A stretch of DNA of 64,000 bases from Paenibacillus sediminis (GCF_017873765.1 NZ_JAGGKP010000001.1:558001-622000); one strand, 5' to 3'; shown: positions 1 through 9,009, counted from the stretch's first letter. Translations and numbers: made by a program. The notes: generated by a model from the letters alone, not told the origin.

Positions 1-954
1 CACTCAATACTACTAAATTTACCGAAAGTATCGCTCGCTCTTTTGGAAGAAATCAGAATAAGAGAGGGACGGCCGCTTGAGGTGAACGCCGGAGGAGAGC
101 ACAGCTTTGTTACTGCATTCGGAAGTTTAACGGATGATGCTGAAGCGGCATATAAACCAACAAGGGAAGTGGGCCATAAACTGCTCGATCTGATTACAAA
201 TCATTCTTTGTACACGATGGAAGAAGAACTTCGCAAAGGTTTCATCACCATCCCTGGGGGTCACCGTATCGGTCTGGCAGGACGAACGGTGCTGAGTAAC
301 GGACAAGTTGAGCATATTCGCGATATTAGTGGATTTAATATACGAATTGCTCGAGAGATTCAGGGAGTAGCAGATTCCATCTTGCCTCATTTGCTTGATT
401 TTAAGCAGAGAAGTGTGTTTCATACTCTCATTGTCTCTCCGCCGCAGCATGGAAAGACAACGCTTATACGAGATTTAGCAAGGCAGATCAGCAACGGGTC
501 ATGGGGGCATCCGGAAGCGAAATGGCGCGGAATGAAGGTAGGTATTGTGGACGAACGATCTGAAATCGCAGGCAGTTTAAAGGGAGTGCCAAGCTTTGAT
601 GTAGGCAGCAGAACAGATGTGATGGATGGTTGTCCCAAGGCAGAAGGGATGATGATGATGATTCGGTCAATGTCTCCCCAAGTTCTCATGGTTGATGAAA
701 TTGGCCGAGCAGAGGATGCAGAGGCGATTGCAGAAGCGCTGCATGCAGGCATTCGGGTAATAGCGACAGTACACGGCTCCGATATAGACGAACTCGAGAA
801 ACGCCCGGTGCTCGCGGATTTAATGGAACGTCAGCTATTTCAAATGTACGCCCTGTTGCATCGCAGCAATCGAGATATTAAATTTCGTCTATTCGATGGC
901 AAGAAGAGGGGTATTCAAACAGCAAGTACGAGAGGCGGGGCTAGTGATGCTTAA
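1..954 (+). CDS. spoIIIAA: SpoIIIAA, stage III sporulation ATPase (5' end outside window)
   Basis: Cytoplasmic secretion-type ATPase thought to energise assembly or function of the SpoIIIA-SpoIIQ channel in the mother cell. The reading frame is open from base 1, so the true start lies upstream; the TTG at 43 is internal, and 317 residues are visible. A Walker A-like P-loop reads PPQHGKTT (near base 445) and a Walker B-like VLMVDEIG follows near 690. The family is about 307 residues, so few residues should be missing, or the real start is close to the window edge. It overlaps spoIIIAB by 8 bases, and the eight spoIIIA genes follow in the standard order. Function is from family knowledge; identification is very secure. 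Confidence 0.95.
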   Translation, partial: HSILLNLPKVSLALLEEIRIREGRPLEVNAGGEHSFVTAFGSLTDDAEAAYKPTREVGHKLLDLITNHSLYTMEEELRKGFITIPGGHRIGLAGRTVLSNGQVEHIRDISGFNIRIAREIQGVADSILPHLLDFKQRSVFHTLIVSPPQHGKTTLIRDLARQISNGSWGHPEAKWRGMKVGIVDERSEIAGSLKGVPSFDVGSRTDVMDGCPKAEGMMMMIRSMSPQVLMVDEIGRAEDAEAIAEALHAGIRVIATVHGSDIDELEKRPVLADLMERQLFQMYALLHRSNRDIKFRLFDGKKRGIQTASTRGGASDA

Positions 955-1465
955 ATTTATTGGAGCAGCGCTCATACTGCTAGCCGGAACTTCAGCAGGA
1001 ATGCTGAAAGCTCAGCAGTTCGCAGGTAGGCCGAAGCAGATACGAGACTTAATACTTGCATTAAAGCGGCTCGGCACCGAGATCAGTTATGGATTCACAC
1101 CGTTGCCTGATGCCTTAAACCGTATAAGTAAGCAGATGAAGGAGCCGTTACACACCTTGTTTTTGCAAGCTTCACAATTGATGAATCATCCAAGCCAAAT
1201 GACGGCCCAAGATTGCATTCATGAGGCAATTAGATCGAATTGGCATAACACAGCTATGAAATCCGCGGAAAGAGATGTGCTTTATCAGCTCGGATACAAT
1301 CTTGGCGTCAGCGATCGTCAGGATCAAATGAATTATATTTCGCTGGCAATTCAGCAGCTCCAGAGCGAGGAAGTTTCAGCGCGTGATGATCAGGCCCGAT
1401 ATGAGAAAATGTGCAAAAGTTTAGGATTGTTATCTGGAGCATTAGTCGTCATTTTGATCTATTAA
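947..1465 (+). CDS. spoIIIAB: SpoIIIAB, stage III sporulation protein
   Basis: Membrane-anchored component of the mother-cell SpoIIIA complex, distantly related to type II/IV secretion GspF/PilC proteins. I place the start at ATG 947 because GAGGCGGGG (932-940) sits just upstream and the product then begins with the expected hydrophobic segment (MLKFIGAALILLAGTSAG); a longer frame from 896 adds residues with no homology to the family. The 172-residue length is normal. A second hydrophobic segment ends the protein (LGLLSGALVVILIY). It overlaps the end of spoIIIAA by 8 bases, implying translational coupling. Confidence 0.95.
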   Translation: MLKFIGAALILLAGTSAGMLKAQQFAGRPKQIRDLILALKRLGTEISYGFTPLPDALNRISKQMKEPLHTLFLQASQLMNHPSQMTAQDCIHEAIRSNWHNTAMKSAERDVLYQLGYNLGVSDRQDQMNYISLAIQQLQSEEVSARDDQARYEKMCKSLGLLSGALVVILIY

Positions 1466-1521
1466 AATCAATTTCAGAGCGGCTTGACACATACTGAAGT
1501 TGATTAGCGAGGTGCCTATTG

Positions 1522-1725
1522 ATGAACTTAGAAGTAAATGCCATTTTTCAAATTGCGGGCATTGGTATCATTATAGCCATGATTCATACGGTGCTCAAAC
1601 AGATGGGAAAAGAGGACATGGCTCATTGGGTAACCGTCATTGGGTTTGTAGTTGTCCTGTTTATGGTGGTTCGCCTGCTCGATCAATTATTTCAACAAAT
1701 TAAATCCATTTTTCTCTTCCAGTAG
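1522..1725 (+). CDS. spoIIIAC: SpoIIIAC, small membrane protein of the SpoIIIA complex
   Basis: A 67-residue protein with two membrane segments around a conserved hairpin (KQMGKEDMAHWVTVIGF), the hallmark of SpoIIIAC. It is an inner component of the SpoIIIA channel apparatus in the outer forespore membrane. ATG 1522 is preferred over the adjoining TTG at 1519 because GCGAGGTG lies at 1507-1514. An out-of-register frame over the same DNA (1500-1703) is a shadow. Gap to spoIIIAD is 10 bases. Confidence 0.95.
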   Translation: MNLEVNAIFQIAGIGIIIAMIHTVLKQMGKEDMAHWVTVIGFVVVLFMVVRLLDQLFQQIKSIFLFQ

Positions 1726-1735
1726 GTGAGCATCC

Positions 1736-2125
1736 ATGGAAATGATTCAAGTGGTTGGTCTAGGACTCATTGCCACCATTCTTATATTGATTATTAAAGA
1801 GCAGAAACCGATGTTCGCTTTCCTTATCGCAACATGTACTGGGATTATTATCTTTCTGTTCCTGATTGGAAAAATAGGCGCGATTGTTAACGTACTAGAT
1901 AAACTAGCGGAATCCTCGGGTATTAATATGATCTATCTGAAGACGATTCTAAAAATTATAGGTATCGCATACATCGCTGAGTTTGGTGCTCAGGTCGTAA
2001 GAGATGCTGGTCAAGAGAGTATAGCTTCGAAAATCGAGCTTGCTGGAAAGGTGCTCATTATGGCGCTCGCTATCCCGATTATTAGCATCATTATAGAAAC
2101 GGTGATGAAGCTGCTGCCGGCATAA
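1736..2125 (+). CDS. spoIIIAD: SpoIIIAD, membrane protein of the SpoIIIA complex
   Basis: A 129-residue, very hydrophobic protein with about four membrane segments, matching SpoIIIAD in length and in the central stretch (IGIAYIAEFGAQVVRDAGQ). It is related to SpoIIIAC and acts with it in the mother-cell membrane during engulfment. GGTGAG at 1726-1731 precedes ATG 1736, right after the spoIIIAC stop. The position between AC and AE confirms the call. Confidence 0.95.
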   Translation: MEMIQVVGLGLIATILILIIKEQKPMFAFLIATCTGIIIFLFLIGKIGAIVNVLDKLAESSGINMIYLKTILKIIGIAYIAEFGAQVVRDAGQESIASKIELAGKVLIMALAIPIISIIIETVMKLLPA

Positions 2126-2142
2126 TGAAATGGGGATAAACA

Positions 2143-3351
2143 ATGAATGATCTCAAATCTATCAAACTATTTAACCCAAGCAGCAAGCTGACACCGATTC
2201 TCATCATTTTCTTGTGCCTGCTCTTCTCCTCTACGGGTCAGCTCTTTGCGGATTCCCCTTCGAACGAATGGATCAAGCAGCAAGCGGAGCAGCTCCCCAC
2301 CGATCAGGTAGAGCAGTACTGGGATAAACTGATGACACAGTATGGAGGTTTTTTTCCAGATCAGAAGGTACCTTCCTTTATGGATATGCTGCTGCCTGGA
2401 GGAGAAGGGTTCAGTTTAAAAAACGTCTTTCGCGGACTTCTAGAGTTTATGTGGCACGAGGTACTGTATAACGGAAAGCTTCTGGTCACCATTGTAATGC
2501 TCACAGTGTTCAGTATGATTCTAGAAACGCTTCAGACCGCATTCGAGCGCAAAGCCGTCAGCAAAGTAGCATATTCCATTTGCTATATGGTCATCATCGT
2601 ACTAGCCATTAACAGTTTTAATGTCGCCATCGGATATGCGAAGGATGCGATAGACAGCATGATTAATTTTATGATGGCAATGGTTCCGCTGTTGTTTACA
2701 CTTCTAGCTGCGATGGGAAATGTCGTTACCGTATCGATGACGCACCCGCTCATAGTTTTCATGATCCATACAGTAGGTACATTGATACACTTTGTCATTT
2801 TTCCATTACTGTTCTTCTCCGCAGTTCTCTATATCGTAAGCTCTATGTCAGATAAGTATAAAATGACTCAACTTGCAGGGTTGCTGCGCAATATTAGCGC
2901 AGGTCTTCTAGGTATATTGCTTACAATATTTCTAGGCGTCATTTCTGTACAAGGTGTTACGAGTTCTGTAACCGATGGAGTCACGATGAGGACGGCTAAA
3001 TATATTACAGGAAACTTTGTCCCCGTAGTCGGTAAAATGTTCGCTGATGCAACGGACACGGTTATCTCTGCTTCTTTGCTCGTCAAAAATGCTATCGGAT
3101 TAACCGGAGTCATTATTATCCTCTTCCTGTGCGCCTTCCCGGCAATCAAAATATTGACGCTGGCGCTCATTTATAACATATCAGCAGCAGTTATGCAGCC
3201 ACTAGGAAATACTCCGATCGTCACTTGCTTACGCACCATTGGAAAAAGTATGTTTTATGTCTTTGCGGCGCTTGCGGCCGTCGGATTGATGTTTTTCATG
3301 GCGATCACCATTTTACTTACAGCTGGAAATGTGACCGTCATGATGAGGTGA
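2143..3351 (+). CDS. spoIIIAE: SpoIIIAE, polytopic channel protein
   Basis: A 402-residue protein with an N-terminal signal-like segment (residues 15-37), then a polar stretch of about 75 residues and a row of roughly seven to eight membrane segments to the C-terminus. This is the layout of SpoIIIAE, a putative transporter-like part of the SpoIIIA apparatus, needed for late SigG activity in the forespore. The start ATG 2143 is preceded by GGGGAT at 2131-2136. Length is close to the B. subtilis protein (about 399). Confidence 0.95.
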   Translation: MNDLKSIKLFNPSSKLTPILIIFLCLLFSSTGQLFADSPSNEWIKQQAEQLPTDQVEQYWDKLMTQYGGFFPDQKVPSFMDMLLPGGEGFSLKNVFRGLLEFMWHEVLYNGKLLVTIVMLTVFSMILETLQTAFERKAVSKVAYSICYMVIIVLAINSFNVAIGYAKDAIDSMINFMMAMVPLLFTLLAAMGNVVTVSMTHPLIVFMIHTVGTLIHFVIFPLLFFSAVLYIVSSMSDKYKMTQLAGLLRNISAGLLGILLTIFLGVISVQGVTSSVTDGVTMRTAKYITGNFVPVVGKMFADATDTVISASLLVKNAIGLTGVIIILFLCAFPAIKILTLALIYNISAAVMQPLGNTPIVTCLRTIGKSMFYVFAALAAVGLMFFMAITILLTAGNVTVMMR

Positions 3352-3362
3352 GGTGACAGCAG

Positions 3363-4130
3363 TTGTCGTGGCTCAGTGAATGGCTGAAAGAAATTATATT
3401 TATTATTTTGCTCGCTACCTTCGTCGATTTGATTCTCCCAAATCGCTCAATGGAGCGCTATGTAAGGCTTGTGCTCAGTCTGCTTATTCTGTTAACACTT
3501 CTAACTCCCATCATTGATCTGCTTACCAAAGATCCAGAAACAGTCATGAAACAGGCCATGTCCGCTCAAAATAAGCTCTCAGGTTTTTCATCAAATACAA
3601 AAGACGTCAGCATCGAACAAATTATGGCTCAAGCTGAGAAGCTAAAGAAGAAGGACGAATCTTCTACCTTGGAGATCGTTAGCCAACAAGTCGCTTCAGT
3701 AATGAAAGATCAAATATCGAAGGCTGTAGATCAGCCTATAGCTAAGGTCAAAGTTGCCATATTATTACCTCAGCCAAATACAGCGAAAGATGATTCTCAA
3801 ACTCCGCAAATAAAATCAGTTGATGTGTATTTCGATTCATCCAGCAATCGTACAGCCGATTCCCATTCTCAGCAGAAGGATAAACCAATAAGCGTCTCGG
3901 TGCCAGAAATAGACAAAGTGCAAGTTGAAGTGAAATTGAATGATGTTGAAGCGAGTAAAAGCGAAGTTTCCGCAGCCGAATCCAGTAAGAAGGGTACAGT
4001 TGATCCAGACGTAATTGCTGCTCTAACGACCAGTGCAGAAACGATTCGTAAACTGATCAGTAAAGAGTGGCAAATCAATCAAGATATGATCGCCGTTTAC
4101 GGTGATATGGGAGAACAAATTAAATTGTAA
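3363..4130 (+). CDS. spoIIIAF: SpoIIIAF, channel component with extended linker
   Basis: Starts at TTG 3363 behind GAGGTGAGGTGA (3347-3358). Two membrane segments occupy residues 8-53 (typical motif LILPNRSMERYVRLVLSLL), followed by an extracellular domain. SpoIIIAF is a ring-building-motif protein of the channel. At 255 residues it is about 50 longer than the B. subtilis protein of about 206; the excess is polar, Ser/Lys/Asp-rich sequence (about residues 130-215). The last 40 residues (TTSAETIRKLISKEWQINQDMI region) look like the conserved C-terminus. Confidence 0.93.
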   Translation: MSWLSEWLKEIIFIILLATFVDLILPNRSMERYVRLVLSLLILLTLLTPIIDLLTKDPETVMKQAMSAQNKLSGFSSNTKDVSIEQIMAQAEKLKKKDESSTLEIVSQQVASVMKDQISKAVDQPIAKVKVAILLPQPNTAKDDSQTPQIKSVDVYFDSSSNRTADSHSQQKDKPISVSVPEIDKVQVEVKLNDVEASKSEVSAAESSKKGTVDPDVIAALTTSAETIRKLISKEWQINQDMIAVYGDMGEQIKL

Positions 4131-4143
4131 GGGGGGGATTAAA

Positions 4144-4788
4144 ATGGCAAAGTGGCTTCAGAAAATTGAAGCATGGATTGGCGGAGGTCAAGGAGGCGGA
4201 ATTGGACGGCTTAGAACATTTCGGATGCTAATCATTCTGGCACTGATCGGAATCGCCATTATGCTCTTTAACTCCTTTGTGAATGTAAAAAAAGTTGAAT
4301 CTGAAAATGTTGGGAGAGAGCCGCCTCAGCAATCTTCAAAGTCGGCCTTTCAAACAGACAGTACCAATGAGAATAATCCGTTTGAAGGTATAGAGTCAGA
4401 TTTAGAGGAAAGCATGAAAGAAATACTGGAGAAAATAGTAGGTGTCGGCACAGTAGACGTTATGGTTACCGTTGATTCTACAGAAGAAATTGTGGTACAG
4501 CGCAACGTGACGGATTCTCAGCAGCTCACGGATGAGAACGATGCAAGCGGGGGCAAGAGACATACAACCCAGTTTACTCGTGATGGGCAAATTGTCACTT
4601 ATGAGGTATCTGGAGATCAAACCCCGATTATTACGAAGAAGCTTAAACCACAGGTTCGAGGTGTTCTGGTCGTTGCGAAAGGCGCAGAGAATAAAGTGGT
4701 CAAAGGGCTAATCGTTGATGCGGTTGAAAAAGGTTTGAACGTACCTGCTTACCGAATATCTGTCGTTCCAAGAAAACAGTCTGACTAA
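4144..4788 (+). CDS. spoIIIAG: SpoIIIAG, ring-forming channel protein
   Basis: A 214-residue protein with one membrane segment (about residues 29-48) and an extracellular ring-building-motif domain. In B. subtilis SpoIIIAG forms a large 30-mer ring between mother cell and forespore. The beta-rich insert that makes the ring is visible (VVQRNVTDSQQ through RDGQIVTYEV). ATG 4144 is chosen because AAGGGGGGGAT (4129-4139) precedes it; the frame could run back to 4102, inside spoIIIAF, without a ribosome site. Confidence 0.95.
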   Translation: MAKWLQKIEAWIGGGQGGGIGRLRTFRMLIILALIGIAIMLFNSFVNVKKVESENVGREPPQQSSKSAFQTDSTNENNPFEGIESDLEESMKEILEKIVGVGTVDVMVTVDSTEEIVVQRNVTDSQQLTDENDASGGKRHTTQFTRDGQIVTYEVSGDQTPIITKKLKPQVRGVLVVAKGAENKVVKGLIVDAVEKGLNVPAYRISVVPRKQSD

Positions 4789-4822
4789 ATAATTTGAATG
4801 GATCCTTAAGGAGGAAAAAACA

Positions 4823-5617
4823 ATGAATACGAAAAGACAAACGATTTGGTTAGTATCAATGCTAAGTTTGATGGTCGTGCTATCAGCTTACTACCTGTTT
4901 ACGGATGATTCCGGTTCTTCCAAAAAGCCTGTTGCAGATGGTCAGCAAGTGACGAAGACAGATGGTACATCATCTAAAGAAACTTCTTCCCAAAACAAAG
5001 ACACAGGAGATGAAGTTGTTCTGAATGAAGTGGTAACCGATGGCCAAGTTAACTCATCAGGTACAGATACTGCTAAGGTAGACAGTAAGAACACAAGTAA
5101 AGATGTGAGTGGCGATCAAGCAGCTGACACAGCTTCTCAGACCGCCAAAGATACTAGCAGCAAAGCGGCTAAGGATTCCGCAGCTAAGGGAGCGAAGGAT
5201 ACAGCTGCCGCTGGCACATCAAAGGACGACGGAGAAGTGCTTAAAGAAGTAGCTTCCCAAAGCACAGTGAATGATACCTTCACTAACTATCAATGGCAAC
5301 GGGCTCAAAACAACACCAAAGAAGAAGAAAGTCTAATGGCGATTGCCAACGATTTCTCTAAGGACCCAGATGAGTCTGCAAAAGCTGCCGAACAACTTCG
5401 TGCCCTGGAAGAGAAAGAAGCTAAAATTACAAACATTGAAGAGCAGCTTCAACGAAGCTTCGCAAATGCGATGGTTCAAGAAGACGACAATCGCTATAAA
5501 GTTGTCGTCCTCAGCGATAAACTCGAAGTATCTCAAGCTGTAAGCATCGTAGACATGGTGATGAAGGAACTCGGCGTTACGCAAGATAAAGTGAGTGTGC
5601 AATACGTAACTGAATAA
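4823..5617 (+). CDS. spoIIIAH: SpoIIIAH, channel protein partner of SpoIIQ, with long low-complexity linker
   Basis: The mother-cell half of the SpoIIIAH-SpoIIQ zipper that links the two membranes around the forespore. One membrane segment (residues 7-27) is followed by a Lys/Ser/Thr/Asp/Ala-rich stretch to about residue 135, full of KD and AKD repeats, and then the compact ring-building-motif domain (from NYQWQRAQNN to the end). It is 264 residues against about 218 in B. subtilis; the extra length is in the linker. AAGGAGG at 4807-4813 precedes ATG 4823. Last gene of the operon: a terminator follows. Confidence 0.95.
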   Translation: MNTKRQTIWLVSMLSLMVVLSAYYLFTDDSGSSKKPVADGQQVTKTDGTSSKETSSQNKDTGDEVVLNEVVTDGQVNSSGTDTAKVDSKNTSKDVSGDQAADTASQTAKDTSSKAAKDSAAKGAKDTAAAGTSKDDGEVLKEVASQSTVNDTFTNYQWQRAQNNTKEEESLMAIANDFSKDPDESAKAAEQLRALEEKEAKITNIEEQLQRSFANAMVQEDDNRYKVVVLSDKLEVSQAVSIVDMVMKELGVTQDKVSVQYVTE

Positions 5618-5630
5618 TGAGAGAAAATAT

Positions 5631-5670
5631 GGAAAGAGTCCGTAAAAACGTTGGGCTCTTTCCATTTCTT
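5631..5670 (+). terminator. Intrinsic terminator of the spoIIIA operon
   Basis: GGAAAGAGTCC (5631-5641) pairs with GGGCTCTTTCC (5653-5663) around an 11-base loop, followed by a short T-rich tract. It lies 13 bases after the spoIIIAH stop. Confidence 0.8.
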
Positions 5671-5677
5671 ACGTTTG

Positions 5678-5686
5678 TGATATAAT
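5678..5686 (+). promoter_or_regulatory. Extended -10 promoter for accB-accC
   Basis: TGATATAAT (5678-5686) is a perfect -10 hexamer with the TGn extension; no good -35 is visible 17 bases upstream, where the terminator stem lies. It is 65 bases before accB. The dxs gene has the same TTGTGATATAAT core upstream. Confidence 0.55.
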
Positions 5687-5750
5687 ACATAAAGTTATGT
5701 GTCTGTCCGAAACATGGCTTTGTTAGATTCGCTGAAGGAGTGAAATATTA

Positions 5751-6254
5751 ATGTTAAAATTAAGCGACATCAAGGAATTGATCAAGTTGGTGGATCAAAC
5801 CTCCGTTTCGGAGCTTGAAATTGAGAATGAAGGTGCTCGCCTATTAATCCGTAAACCGGGTAAAAGTGAAGTGTTGACTGTACAACCTGCGCAAATGATC
5901 CCATCATATCAAGCGGCAGCATCAGCAGTACCACAAATGTCAAATTCAACGGTTGCATCAGATGCAGCTGCAAACAACAATGAGGCAAATGCAAAAGCTG
6001 ATACAACGGCAAACTTACATAAAATTGTTTCACCGATGGTTGGAACTTTTTATCGATCACCATCTCCAGATGCCGGTCCTTTTGTTAATGTCGGTGATAA
6101 AGTAAATGAGAAAACGACTGTATGTATCATTGAAGCGATGAAGCTGATGAATGAACTTGAAGCAGAAATTAAAGGTGAAATTGTAGAAGTATTAGCTGAA
6201 AATGGACAACTAGTTGAGTTTGGACAGCCTCTTTTCCTAGTGAAACCAGAGTAA
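5751..6254 (+). CDS. accB: AccB, biotin carboxyl carrier protein of acetyl-CoA carboxylase
   Basis: Carries biotin for acetyl-CoA carboxylase, the first step of fatty acid synthesis. The biotin attachment motif EAMKLMNE is present with Lys131, inside a C-terminal biotinyl domain (about residues 90-167); the N-terminal helical part (1-40) is joined to it by an Ala/Gln/Asn/Ser-rich linker. Length 167 is normal. AAGGAG at 5735-5740 precedes ATG 5751. It is followed 16 bases later by accC, the usual two-gene unit; the carboxyltransferase genes accA and accD are not in the window. Confidence 0.97.
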   Translation: MLKLSDIKELIKLVDQTSVSELEIENEGARLLIRKPGKSEVLTVQPAQMIPSYQAAASAVPQMSNSTVASDAAANNNEANAKADTTANLHKIVSPMVGTFYRSPSPDAGPFVNVGDKVNEKTTVCIIEAMKLMNELEAEIKGEIVEVLAENGQLVEFGQPLFLVKPE

Positions 6255-6270
6255 AGAGGAGGATGTGCAT

Positions 6271-7614
6271 ATGAAATTTCAAAAAATATTAATCGCGAAC
6301 CGCGGGGAAATCGCCGTTCGCATTATTCGTGCTTGTCGTGAGCTCGGTATTTCAACAGTAGCCGTATACTCTGAAGCAGATAAAGATTCTCTGCATGTTC
6401 GTCTAGCGGACGAAGCTTATTGTATCGGTCCTACACTCTCTAAAGACAGTTATTTGAATTTTACGAATTTAATGAGTGTTGCGACTTTGACAGAATGCGA
6501 TGCGATCCATCCGGGTTATGGATTTTTATCTGAAAATGCAGATTTCGCAGAAATATGTGAGTCTTGTAACATTACATTTATCGGTCCATCTGCAGAAGCG
6601 ATTACGAAGATGGGTGACAAAGCAGTCGCGAAGCAAACGATGAAGGATGCTAACGTACCTGTTATTCCCGGTTCTGATGGACTGATCGAAAACTTGGATG
6701 AAGCGATTATGGTCGCACGTGATATTGGCTATCCTGTCATTATTAAAGCAACTGCTGGCGGCGGCGGTAAAGGGATCCGAATTGCAGAGGACGAAGAATC
6801 GCTCATTCAGCAAATTACAACGGCTCAGCAGGAAGCGGAGAAAGCATTCGGGAATGCTGGGGTTTATTTAGAAAAATATTTAACAGGCATGAAGCACGTT
6901 GAGATTCAGATCATAGCCGATAAGCATGGCAATGTCGTTCATTTAGGAGAAAGAGACTGTTCTGTGCAGCGCCGCAGACAGAAGCTCGTAGAAGAGGCTC
7001 CTTGTCCAATATTGACGCCTGAGAAACGTGCGGAGATGGGAGCAGCTGCTGTGCGGGCAGCACAAGCAGTTAATTATTCTGGAGCGGGTACTCTAGAGTT
7101 TCTGCTCAGTCCTGATGGTCAGTTCTATTTCATGGAGATGAACACTCGAATTCAAGTAGAGCATCCTGTGACAGAAATGATCACGAACACGGACCTGATC
7201 AAAGAAATGATTTCGGTTGCTGAGGGGAATCCGCTGTCGTTCAGCCAAGAAGATATCGTTATTAACGGCTGGTCTATCGAATGTCGGATTAATGCTGAAG
7301 ATCCGGATCGCAACTTCTTGCCTTCACCTGGTAAAATCGATTTTTACCTGCAACCTGGCGGCCCTGGAGTACGGGTAGACAGCGGTGCTTATCCGGGTTA
7401 TACGATATCTCCTTACTATGATTCCATGATTGCGAAGCTTATCGTTTGGGGACCGACTCGGGAAGAAGCCATTGCAAGAATGAAGAGAGCTCTGGCGGAA
7501 TTCGCGATCGATGGAATTCGAACAACGATCCCGTTCCATCAAAGACTGCTCGAACATCCGGTGTTTGTTCAAGGTGATTTTGATATTAAATTTCTAGAGG
7601 AACATGAAGTTTAG
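6271..7614 (+). CDS. accC: AccC, biotin carboxylase of acetyl-CoA carboxylase
   Basis: ATP-grasp enzyme that carboxylates biotin on AccB. Visible: the N-terminal fold ([17 protein letters not shown]), the glycine-rich ATP loop ([14 protein letters not shown], near residue 160), the active-site signature ([15 protein letters not shown]) and the C-terminal domain. 447 residues, full length. I use ATG 6271 rather than GTG 6265: the AGAGGAGG at 6255-6262 gives 8-base spacing to the ATG. It forms a transcription unit with accB. Confidence 0.97.
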   Translation: MKFQKILIANRGEIAVRIIRACRELGISTVAVYSEADKDSLHVRLADEAYCIGPTLSKDSYLNFTNLMSVATLTECDAIHPGYGFLSENADFAEICESCNITFIGPSAEAITKMGDKAVAKQTMKDANVPVIPGSDGLIENLDEAIMVARDIGYPVIIKATAGGGGKGIRIAEDEESLIQQITTAQQEAEKAFGNAGVYLEKYLTGMKHVEIQIIADKHGNVVHLGERDCSVQRRRQKLVEEAPCPILTPEKRAEMGAAAVRAAQAVNYSGAGTLEFLLSPDGQFYFMEMNTRIQVEHPVTEMITNTDLIKEMISVAEGNPLSFSQEDIVINGWSIECRINAEDPDRNFLPSPGKIDFYLQPGGPGVRVDSGAYPGYTISPYYDSMIAKLIVWGPTREEAIARMKRALAEFAIDGIRTTIPFHQRLLEHPVFVQGDFDIKFLEEHEV

Positions 7615-7642
7615 GCTTTGATTCATGAACCTAAACGATTGT

Positions 7643-7671
7643 TTGTCAACATGTTACCGAAATGTTATAGT
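7643..7671 (+). promoter_or_regulatory. Sigma-A promoter upstream of the Asp23-family gene
   Basis: TTGTCA (7643-7648), a 17-base spacer and TATAGT (7666-7671), with a TGn extension of the -10. This gives yqhY its own promoter apart from accBC. Confidence 0.6.
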
Positions 7672-7741
7672 ATTGGTAATAGATGCGCATATCGTAACGA
7701 AATGATGAACGAGCAAACTGATCCGGAGGGGAATGAAGACA

Positions 7742-8149
7742 ATGAGTACTTTACCATCTGAATTTGAACGTACGGATATCGGTGAAATTCAAATCGCTCC
7801 TGAAGTGATTGAAGTCATTGCAGGCCTTGCAACGATTGAAGTAAAAGGTGTAGCTGGCATGAGCGGCGGATTTGCAGGAGGCATCGTTGAACTTCTTGGG
7901 CGCAAAAACTTATCAAAAGGCGTAAAAGTAGAAGTTGGACAACGGGAAGCAGCTGTAGATGTATCCGTTATTGTGGAATATGGAAATCGAATTCCTGAGG
8001 TTGCTACCGAAATTCAGCGTAATGTAAAGCGTTCGATCGAAACGATGACAGGACTCACTGTTGTTGAAGTGAATGTTCATATTCATGATGTTCAGTTCAA
8101 ATCGGCAGACAAAACTGAAGATACAGACCTGAGTCATCGGGTTAAATAA
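7742..8149 (+). CDS. yqhY: Asp23/Gls24 family protein (YqhY-like)
   Basis: A 135-residue alpha/beta protein of the Asp23/Gls24 family (DUF322), recognised by the IAPEVIEVIAGLATIEVKGVAGM start, VDVSVIVEYG and the NVHIHDVQF end. In B. subtilis the homologue follows accC, and its loss perturbs acetyl-CoA carboxylase activity, so its place here is conserved. The start is either ATG 7733 or ATG 7742; GGAGGGG (7725-7731) touches the first and sits 10 bases from the second, so I use 7742. A hairpin follows at 8163. Confidence 0.85.
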   Translation: MSTLPSEFERTDIGEIQIAPEVIEVIAGLATIEVKGVAGMSGGFAGGIVELLGRKNLSKGVKVEVGQREAAVDVSVIVEYGNRIPEVATEIQRNVKRSIETMTGLTVVEVNVHIHDVQFKSADKTEDTDLSHRVK

Positions 8150-8162
8150 TGACTTAAGTGAC

Positions 8163-8191
8163 AAACCCCCGACATCTTATGTCAGGGGTTT
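8163..8191 (+). terminator. Hairpin after the Asp23-family gene
   Basis: AAACCCC (8163-8169) and GACAT pair with ATGTC and GGGGTTT (8185-8191) with one unpaired base on each side. The T tract is weak, so partial readthrough into amaP is possible. Confidence 0.6.
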
Positions 8192-8219
8192 ACTCTAATT
8201 TAAGGAGGCTGCACTGCTC

Positions 8220-8759
8220 GTGGCTAAAATTTTGGACAGGCTTTTGCTGTTTATTTATAGCTTAAGTATTGGCGTCATCTCCGTAATTACCATCCTATTT
8301 ATGACGGGTGCAGTTTCTTTTACAATCGGTTATGGTCAAGAAACGGTGTTTTTTGGAACGTTTATCTCTGTTGCAGTAATTCTCTTTTTGCTCAGCGTTC
8401 GTTTTTTTTACATATCGATTCGCCGTGATCGTGCTTCGCTTCCCTCGATCGATCAACGGACGGAGTACGGTGATATTCAAATTTCAGTAGACACGATTGA
8501 GAATCTATGTCTTAAAGCGGCATCTAGAATCCGCGGTGTCAAAGACTTGAAAGCTAGAATTCATATTCTAGAATCAGGACTGGACATTAAAATTCGCGCC
8601 GCTGTGGATGGAGAAACTCCAATTCCAGGAACGACGCAAGACATGCAAAAGCAAGTACATGATTATATTCAAGACATCACTGGCATTCCAGTATCGAAAG
8701 TGTCTGTGTATATCGCTAACCTCGTTCAATCGCCAAACTTTAAGAGTCGAGTAGAATAG
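8220..8759 (+). CDS. amaP: AmaP-like alkaline shock response membrane anchor protein
   Basis: A 179-residue protein with two N-terminal membrane helices (about residues 6-31 and 42-63) and a cytoplasmic domain resembling Asp23 (GDIQISVDTIENLCLKAASRIRGVKDL and VSVYI). AmaP tethers Asp23 family proteins to the membrane in Staphylococcus. GTG 8220 is the start, preceded by AAGGAGG (8201-8207). The DUF2273 membrane gene follows after 14 bases and an Asp23 gene lies just upstream, the usual triad. The role here is inferred from family and context. Confidence 0.8.
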   Translation: MAKILDRLLLFIYSLSIGVISVITILFMTGAVSFTIGYGQETVFFGTFISVAVILFLLSVRFFYISIRRDRASLPSIDQRTEYGDIQISVDTIENLCLKAASRIRGVKDLKARIHILESGLDIKIRAAVDGETPIPGTTQDMQKQVHDYIQDITGIPVSKVSVYIANLVQSPNFKSRVE

Positions 8760-8773
8760 AGGTGAGTTCCCGA

Positions 8774-9007
8774 ATGTTATGGAAAGAGATTTGGGAGAGT
8801 CACAGAGGTCGTGTGATCGGTGTTGTCTCAGGCATTTTTTTCGGCATCATTTATTTGATATTCGGTTTTTGGAATATGTTGTTCTTTGCACTGTTAGTGT
8901 TCATAGGCTACACTGTTGGCAAAACGAGAGATTTACAGCTCGGATCTATTTTTCCATGGAGAGAGATTGGAAACTGGCTGTTGCAACGGTGGCGTCCATT
9001 CAAATGA
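8774..9007 (+). CDS. DUF2273 small integral membrane protein
   Basis: A 77-residue protein with two hydrophobic segments (GRVIGVVSGIFFGIIYLIFGF and the stretch up to residue 52) and the YTVGKTRD motif typical of DUF2273 proteins found beside Asp23 and AmaP. No biochemical function is known. ATG 8774 is preferred to the GTG at 8762 because GAGGTGA (8759-8765) would overlap the latter. A terminator directly follows, so amaP and this gene form a unit. Confidence 0.8.
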   Translation: MLWKEIWESHRGRVIGVVSGIFFGIIYLIFGFWNMLFFALLVFIGYTVGKTRDLQLGSIFPWREIGNWLLQRWRPFK

Positions 9008-9009
9008 AC

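Noticed and set aside
1500-1703. Overlapping 67-residue frame over spoIIIAC
   Set aside because: Out-of-register shadow; the other frame encodes a clear SpoIIIAC with its own ribosome site.
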